Source: Lepiota brunneoincarnata
Lineage: Eukaryota > Basidiomycota > Agaricomycetes > Agaricales > Agaricaceae
Direction of reading: 5' to 3'
DNA: 64,000 nucleotides
Assembly (NCBI GenBank): GCA_023014365.1
Contig: JAEBUN010000011.1
Location: forward strand, 620,001 to 684,000
Made by a program: the position numbers and the translations under genes
The notes under the pieces: generated by a model
What the model was told of the DNA's origin: nothing
What the model saw: the letters and a program-made list of their open reading frames with translations, nothing else
Databases searched by the model: none
Part shown: positions 57,480 through 64,000 of the stretch, in pieces
Position numbering within the stretch: the first letter of the stretch is position 1
How the letters are laid out: every line of letters begins with the position of its first letter

Positions 57480-60400
57480 TCCACCGAAAACAGGCTTAGG
57501 CACCGGGGCGCAGGAGTTGCAGGTCCATAAAGCATCTTCGAAGAATCTGGGGCATTCATCGGACCCCTTAATAGCTGCTAATTCAGATATCAGGACCGCT
57601 ATGGACAAGTTGAAAGATTTTAAGAGTGTTTTAGATCATCTTGGTCGAGCAAAGGATCCTGTGGAGATGTTGTTGAAGTTCGGGACGGCAATTAGTGAGG
57701 TAGATCTACAACTGTCTGTCCTGATGGCACTTGAGCTGATACGAACTAGCTGAATCCAATCGCCAAAGCCATGTTAGGGAGTGTTAATGTTGTCTACAAC
57801 GTTGGTCTTGGTCTTAGTTCTGAGTCATGAACACTACTAATCGACCCCACAGCAATTCATGGCTCAAGATCAATGCCACAAACAGATGCTGGACCTGACA
57901 CAGAGTATGGCCAGCATAGTGGAGCACGTCCAGCCTGTGAAGGAGATTGCTCAATTAGACAAGCTGAAGCAGACGATGGACGCCTTCCCCAGTCTCATGA
58001 AAAAGACGGCGGATTTCATAGAGCAATGGCTCAACAGTTGGACAGGTGCATATCACCTCCCTGAGGAACCCTGCTTTTTTCGGCTCACATTCTTCAACCA
58101 GCTCATTCGCTCTTTCCTGCCTCTAAAAAGGTGGAAATCGACAACCTCATGAAGGAGCTCCATGAATTCAAGGAAGACTTTGCTCGAGGACTTGCTGTGG
58201 ACATACGATTGGCCCAGGCCAAAAGTCAAGGTACTTTATCCGCGGTTTGTACTCAACTCTGCTGAGTCAAGAATCCAGATGCCGCAAAAGAAGACGCAGA
58301 GCTGAAGGAATTGAAGGAGTGTGTCCTTGGCGGAATTGACCCAAATTCAAGTCGTCAAGCCAACAAATGCATGCAAGGTACCCGTGTCAACATTTTATCA
58401 GATGTCAATGCCAAGATCAACGACCTCAATGCCATGAATCTGGTCTGGATCAAAGGCTATCCCTGGTGTTGGAAAATCAGCCTTGGCGTCCAGTATCATG
58501 TCTCATCAAGGTCAACGCTGGTTTGTATTTTGCATTCGACCGCGCTAAAGCTGCTGTGACAACCTCAAACACCCTCTGGCGCACCATAGCCTACAAGCTG
58601 GCCTGTCGATATCCTTCAGTACGGAAATGTATCCTGGAGTGCTTGCGGGACGAGAAATTTGACATTGACACACCCGACAGTCATATCTCTATTCACTTCT
58701 CTTGTCGAAATGCCCCTATTGGCTCTGTCCAAGTCAAGTGATTTCCCACGTGACCGTCCCCTAGTCATAATTATCGATGCGGCCGATGAGTGTGGGGGCC
58801 TTGACGGTTCCAAATCCCAGGACCGCAAAAGCCTCTTGCAGACACTCAGGCGTTGGCCACAACTTCCCAAAAACTTCAGGTTGGTTGTCACTGGCAGGCC
58901 GGAGGATGATATTACTCGTGCCCTTTCTTCTATCAGCACTCATATCCATATCCCCTCCGGTATAACTGTCAAAGATGGCACCGACGAGGCCTCCGCTGAT
59001 ATCCATACATTCCTTGTGGATCGACTTACGACAATCGCAACACCCTATGCTGACTTGTTATCTGGTGGCTGGCCTGAACGGATTGCCAATGAGCTGACAC
59101 CCCAAGCAGCTGGTGTCTTTATCTGGGCAACCACGATTATCGGTTTCATTGAGGATGGGGACCCCGAAGCTCGGCTCAATAGTATTGATCTTGGACTTGG
59201 TTCGAGTCACGAGGAAGGGTCTTTGTATTCTCTATATGCCGGTGTCCTCAAAATGTCTTTTGGCAAATTCAATCCTGATGAAGTGAAGGCATTCAAGTCT
59301 GTCGTTGGTGCCATGATTTTTGCTAAGCGGCCACTTGACGACTCAGGGTATACGAACCTTCCTGCGGTTGGTAGAACAACATTAGCCTCCATCCGGAAAG
59401 GCCATTGTTCTGTCATTGACCAGGGTGACACGCTTCGTTTCATTCATCAATCATTTGTCGACTTCCTCCTCTCTCCGGCGTGCCCCTGACACATTTGTCA
59501 TCACTGAACATGAGCAGCAACATCAGCTCTCTGAATTGTGCATGAACACCATGTTGACACAATTGCACTTCAATATATGTGGCCTGGAAACCTCATGTTT
59601 GAGGAATGTGGATGTACCCGGTATCAAGACCAAGGTCAAGAATGGCATCCCTCCATTTCTCTCATATTTGTGCTGTTTTTGGGTGGACCATCTCGTTTGT
59701 ACCCCATTTGACGAATGCCTGATGGGCTTGGTGAAGGACATGATCTATGAGAAGTCGTTGTATTGGTTCGAAAGTATGAGTTTGCTGAGGCAGATGGCCC
59801 GGCTGCCGTCAGCCCTGCAATTGATTCGAGACTGGTCAGATGTACGTAACTTCTTGTTTTTGTGTGATATCGCTGACCCTGCCATTCACAGAATGCAAAG
59901 GATGAGCACTTTAATATGTTCATTCGTGACACCATCCGATTCCTTGCCACATTCAACCAGCCTATGATAGAAAGCGCCCCCCACATATATATTTCTGCCC
60001 TTCCCTTCGCCTCTGAGGGCTCTGTATTTGCCAACCACTTCCTTGCTAGGTTTCCTCAGACCATTGGATTCATCAAGGGAAGAACCGCACATTGGCCATC
60101 ATTCGACTTCATTGCTGAGCACCATATAGCACCAATTGCATGTATTGCCTTCTCTCCAGACGAGAAGTACTTTGCATCTGGATCTCGGAGTGGAACTATC
60201 CTTATCTGTGACTCCGAAACAGGGTGTCCTATTTCAGGCCCATTCGGTCCTAATACATATTCAGATCTCGCATATATTGCGAGTATTTGTTTTAGACACG
60301 ATGGGAAACAGATTGTGGCCGGGTTCTGGGGTGGGAATGTGCGGGTATGGGATGCTGAAAGCTGCCAACAGCAGCTCCATTACCGCGGTGGGCCGCAGGT

Positions 60401-62220
60401 CACCTATTTCAGTGGCGGCCAACAAATCGTCACAGCAGTGCCATGGGAGGGGAGGCTCCAGGTGCGGAACGCAGAGACCGGTGATTCTGCAGGTGACCTA
60501 TTTGAAGTGCCCTTTTTCCGTTATGATTACGGGGTGATCGTTGCGTTCTCATCTGATGGGCGCTATATGGCATGCGGACCGCGGGAGTGTCCAAGGCCCG
60601 TCTGGATATGGAACATGGCCGACGGAACCTGCTTCCAGGGTCCGTGCCAGTATCCAGTGGCGGGATTCAATTGCTTAGCCTTTTCCACCGACGACCGTGT
60701 TGTCGCGAGCGGATCAGATGATGGTACCATACTCATCTGGAGCGTGGAAACCGGGAATGTTGTTGACCGAATCCAAGCCAATCACGGGTTGAGCTTATTG
60801 GCGTACTCCCCGAATAACCATGTCCTATGTTCAGTATCGCACAGCATAGGGGAGGATGTATTGGTGGTCTGGAACTCTGACGAACACAAGATTGTGTTCA
60901 AGCTAGTTGTGCAGCAGGGAATTGAGGCACTTTCTCTATCACGAGATGGCAAAAGGGTTCTGGTAGGGTGTGGTGATGGGACGGTGAGGATGTGGAGACC
61001 GGATAGGATTGGAGACCCACTTGTTCCCAATGATACAGCGGAATGCGTGGAATGCGTCGCCTTTTCACCGTGTGGAAAGGAAGCTGGTATCGGGTTTGTC
61101 TAATGGGATGATCCGAGTTTGGGACGCTACTACCGGTGAAGCTCTTCTTAGGCCCATCAGAGCTACCTCAGGTGTCGGAGCAGTTGCATTCTCTCCAGAT
61201 TCCAGATATATCGCTTCTGGTGCAGGCTATCCTGATGCCTCAGTCCAGATATGGGATGTAGAAACTGGACAGCTCGCATATCAGCCTACCTTCCCACCCC
61301 AGGACAAGGAGATGCTTAGCATTCGCCAACTCATCTTCCGGTCAACAGATCAGCGGCTGCTTGCATGTTCATATGATGAGATCACTGACATTGTGAGCAT
61401 CTGTGGGGAGGATATGACAGCATTCGAAACTTGCCACATCCTGAGCACTCCTCAGGAGGGAGTTGCCACACTCTCACCCGATGGTTTGACCGCCATCATT
61501 TGCACCACTTATCGTTCCGATGATGCCACGTTCAAATGCAAGTACAGTCTATGGCACATTACAAGACGCGAAAAACTTCGAGATTTACCCAACATCTCAC
61601 CAAACGTAAAGTATTCGCCCAGCGGGAAACTTATTGTGTCCTGTTCCGAAGAGGATATGCTTCAAGTCTGGGAGACACAGTCTGGTGACCTTGTTGCAGG
61701 CCACTCCATCCAAGCTGGGGAACCCTATCCCAGCTGGATACAAAACAGCACAAAGACGTTGGCGATCTCGCCCGATGACCGTTTTATTGCATCCAGTTCT
61801 CTGGTCGATTATGCAGTCCGAATCTGGGACGCCCACCATGGTGTTCTTCTCTCTGGACCATGGTTAAAACACGCTGGGGGACCAGCTCACCTTGTCTTTT
61901 CGCCAGGTGGAGAGAAATTAGCATCATATGGTGCATATTCTGGGCACATAATTAGGATTTGGGATACATCCGACCTCCTTGAGCCCTCACCAGAGCCTGT
62001 TGGGGGTTTCAGTGATGAGTCCTGGATTGAGAACGGGTGGGCGATGAGCCGGAAAGGGGAGATGCTGTTCTGGGTTCCGCCTGAGCATAGGGGGATACTG
62101 TGGAGGCCACGAAACCTCACGGTGATAGGTGAACCATCAACAAAACTAGATCTCACGAGATTCAAATATGGGAAGGACTGGCAGGAATGCATCGACAAAA
62201 AGTGGCTGGTTAGGCGGTAG
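57480..62220 (+). pseudogene. NACHT-WD40 STAND protein (HET-E-like), several frame shifts
   Basis: An N-terminal helical region (DIRTAMDKLKDFKSVLDHLG, LNPIAKAMLGSVNVVYN, DLTQSMASIVEHV) is followed by CMQGTRVNIL and a NACHT domain: Walker A PGVGKSALASS near 58465, Walker B VIIIDAADECGG near 58770, FRLVVTGRPE near 58880 and FIHQSFVDFLL near 59450. Next come LSELCMNTML and about a dozen WD40 repeats from 60110 to 62000, each closed by VWD-like ends (GTILICD, GNVRVWD, GTILIWS, GTVRMWR, GMIRVWD, SVQIWD, DMLQVWE, YAVRIWD, IIRIWD). An intron lies at 59842-59891, and another ends in ..CCACAG at 57852. Extra single bases are needed near 58452, 58515, 58690, 59487 and 61083. HET-E-type proteins trigger incompatibility cell death on recognising non-self through WD40. 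Start uncertain. Confidence 0.85.
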
Positions 62221-63656
62221 CATGGGGGTGTTTTGTGAGTAGACTGGAATTGTCTGCCCTGACAAGTACCTACTGAACCAAGTAGTGGTTATCGGGTCCT
62301 ATCCTTTTTTCAGCAATTTCCCTGTCTCGTTGCAAGCCACGGGCAATCTTTGTATAATCCGGCTTACCCTTGGTTCCAATGATATGTTCAAACAGCAGTG
62401 GCTGCACAAGCCATTGCACGAACGTCAATTGTGATACCCAAACTTCGAATCATGTACATTAGTTCCAGTATGGACTACGTGTAAATTTTTATCGTGCTAC
62501 TTGTCATGGCTCACTGGATACTGGCTTTGTGGTCGTGTACAAAACTAGCGATATGAGCGAAAGCAAATATTAAGAGTAAATACTGCCAAGATCTACCCTC
62601 AAAGCTTGGGCCTGTCGTACCGTGTGTGCTGTCAACACGTGAAAATGTGGCTGATTGAGTAACCGAGATCTCGGGCTATCCAGGCACTGGCAGGACGAAT
62701 GGGATGCAAGGGGAATTGCGTCAATTCAAGGTGCAACCCAACTAACTGGTGGATTCAAGCCCAGGGAAATTAAGGGAGGCGCATGAATTTAAAGCGGTCT
62801 GCGAAGTGGAAAAGGCGTGTGTCCCTTGGGCCCCAATGTCATCACTGGGTGAGACGTTCTTTCTCCATCCTCGGAACACGAATAGTCATGCCACTGAGGA
62901 TGTCAACATGTCTGTGGTGACTCCAATTACTTCTACAGGGCATTCGAGCTTGAGCCGAAACCAAAGCATTCCTCCTGTACTGTACATACACCTGGGCCCT
63001 AGACCGGGGACGACGGGGGGACTTCAGGGAAGAGAGAGAATTCATTTTCGCACTGGCCAGAGCCCGAGTAAGAAGATAGGGTTCTGTGAACAACTTGTCA
63101 AGCTGGAGGAAGTGGTGAATAACTGCGAATAAATGCTCCTCTTCGTGATAAGGCAGAGTGGGGAAAATACCATTGAATCTATGGTTCAGATGTAGGAGAT
63201 CGTGGAATCGTTGTGTTGGGTTTGTATTTTGTCCAAGGCTAAATCTGTCGAGGTGGAGAGGCGGAGAGGAGAATGGGTATTCGTCCATTGAGAGCGATGC
63301 AGTGTCAGCCCGGGATTTGGACGGACTCCCGCTATCGGTGCTCCCCAATTCCTCTTCTGCAATAACATCTTGCTCTACCGCCCATTCGCAAAAACAACTT
63401 GTCTCGCCCGCTCGGTGCAAGGCCAGGAAATCAATACTAGGCTGGTGTCGTCGAATGAGAGCAACGAGTCATATCTGTCTCCCGTCCATTGAGCGAGCAA
63501 CGAGGAAATCCTAGTACTAGATCCGCAAACACCAATTATCGTCACTAGGTATCATACGCAGTTATTAACAATCCAGTTATGTATAAGAGTCTTCTCCACA
63601 AAAACCACGCAATACCAAAGCCAGAAGCGAAAAAGGCGGCTATACCATCCTTCCAC
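62221..63656. other. Region downstream of NACHT-WD40 gene
   Basis: An open frame of 192 codons on the minus strand (62842-63420) has a few ordered-looking stretches (PTQRFHDLLHLNHRF, EEHLFAVIHHFLQLDKLF) and might be an exon or remnant, but no family is recognised. Otherwise nothing is seen. Confidence 0.35.
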
Positions 63657-64000
63657 TTACAAGTACTCCTCTTCCTCTCCATCGTCAAAAAATATGTAGG
63701 GTTCCTGCAACTCCTCTGAACTCTCACTTGCGCGGTAGAGGAACCCAAGACTACTGCGCTCCGGATATAGAAAAATGCACTTCTCGCCATATCCCACTTC
63801 ATAAGCGGGGAGAACGCGAGGCGGTGACTGATCCGAAATGCACAGTTTACCCCTATAATGAGCAGATTCTCCGTAAACCAGTTTAAGAGGGTCAATCTCT
63901 CTCGGACGAGTCTCCCGCGGTGCCACTGCCCCGACAGAGTGAGAGGCAACTGGTGAAAAGTAGACGTCAGAGCCTGAAACATACAGGGAACCGAAGAGGA
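63657..64000 (-). CDS. 3' end of an unidentified gene, runs off the window
   Basis: An uninterrupted frame from the right edge to a stop at 63657. It encodes LFGSLYVSGSDVYFSPVAS near the edge and ends with YGESAHYRGKLCISD.., YEVGYGEKCIFLYPE and an acidic tail FDDGEEEEYL. Beta-rich, soluble-looking. No signature that I recognise; the N-terminal part lies outside the window. Confidence 0.5.
   Translation of the reverse strand, partial: LFGSLYVSGSDVYFSPVASHSVGAVAPRETRPREIDPLKLVYGESAHYRGKLCISDQSPPRVLPAYEVGYGEKCIFLYPERSSLGFLYRASESSEELQEPYIFFDDGEEEEYL

Overview
The window looks like chromosomal DNA of a filamentous basidiomycete, most likely an agaricomycete close to Rhizoctonia/Ceratobasidium. 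This rests on short GT-AG introns of about 50 nt, TPR-CHAT and HET-E-like NACHT-WD40 genes, and Tf2-like chromodomain retrotransposons. The exact taxon is an inference.

Left flank (1-18.5 kb): an acyl-CoA oxidase-like gene (777-2630, +), an aldehyde dehydrogenase with many introns and an 11-nt microexon (about 3404-5647, +), a doubtful small membrane-protein gene (about 7070-7337, -), a DHA1-type MFS transporter (8536-11269, -), a disordered basic protein of unknown function (12637-13859, +) and a TPR-CHAT protein with 14 near-identical 45-residue repeats and a caspase-like CHAT domain (15013-18543, -).

Middle (19740-51994): a Russian doll of transposable elements that can be dated relative to each other from intact target-site duplications. 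An old gypsy element, B1 (AAATA duplication), holds a solo LTR of family C (TAGTG). That LTR holds a gypsy element D (CTTAA), whose 3' LTR holds a Tc1/mariner element M1 (TA). Further along, B1 holds a truncated mariner M2, followed by a second copy B2. B2 holds a full-length element C with indistinguishable 698-bp LTRs (CTGAT). C is the youngest and has intact gag and pol. C and D both carry a 12-nt primer-binding site complementary to the predicted 5' end of their own mRNA, so Tf1-like self-priming is likely. C, D and B all carry an extra coding region downstream of integrase. In C and D this region has two overlapping reading frames, one encoding zinc knuckles, and in C the other frame runs into the U3 of the LTR.

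Right flank (52-64 kb): a broken NACHT-type STAND gene on the minus strand (about 52116-54056), a gene-poor stretch with a perfect 18-bp palindrome, a NACHT-WD40 gene on the plus strand (about 57480-62220) and the 3' end of an unidentified minus-strand gene that leaves the window. With the transposons removed, the TPR-CHAT, NACHT and NACHT-WD40 genes form one cluster of possible self/non-self recognition genes.

Nearly every host gene contains one or more single-base frame shifts, while the 8-kb element C has none. This could be real decay, or indel errors in the low-coverage unique part of the assembly.
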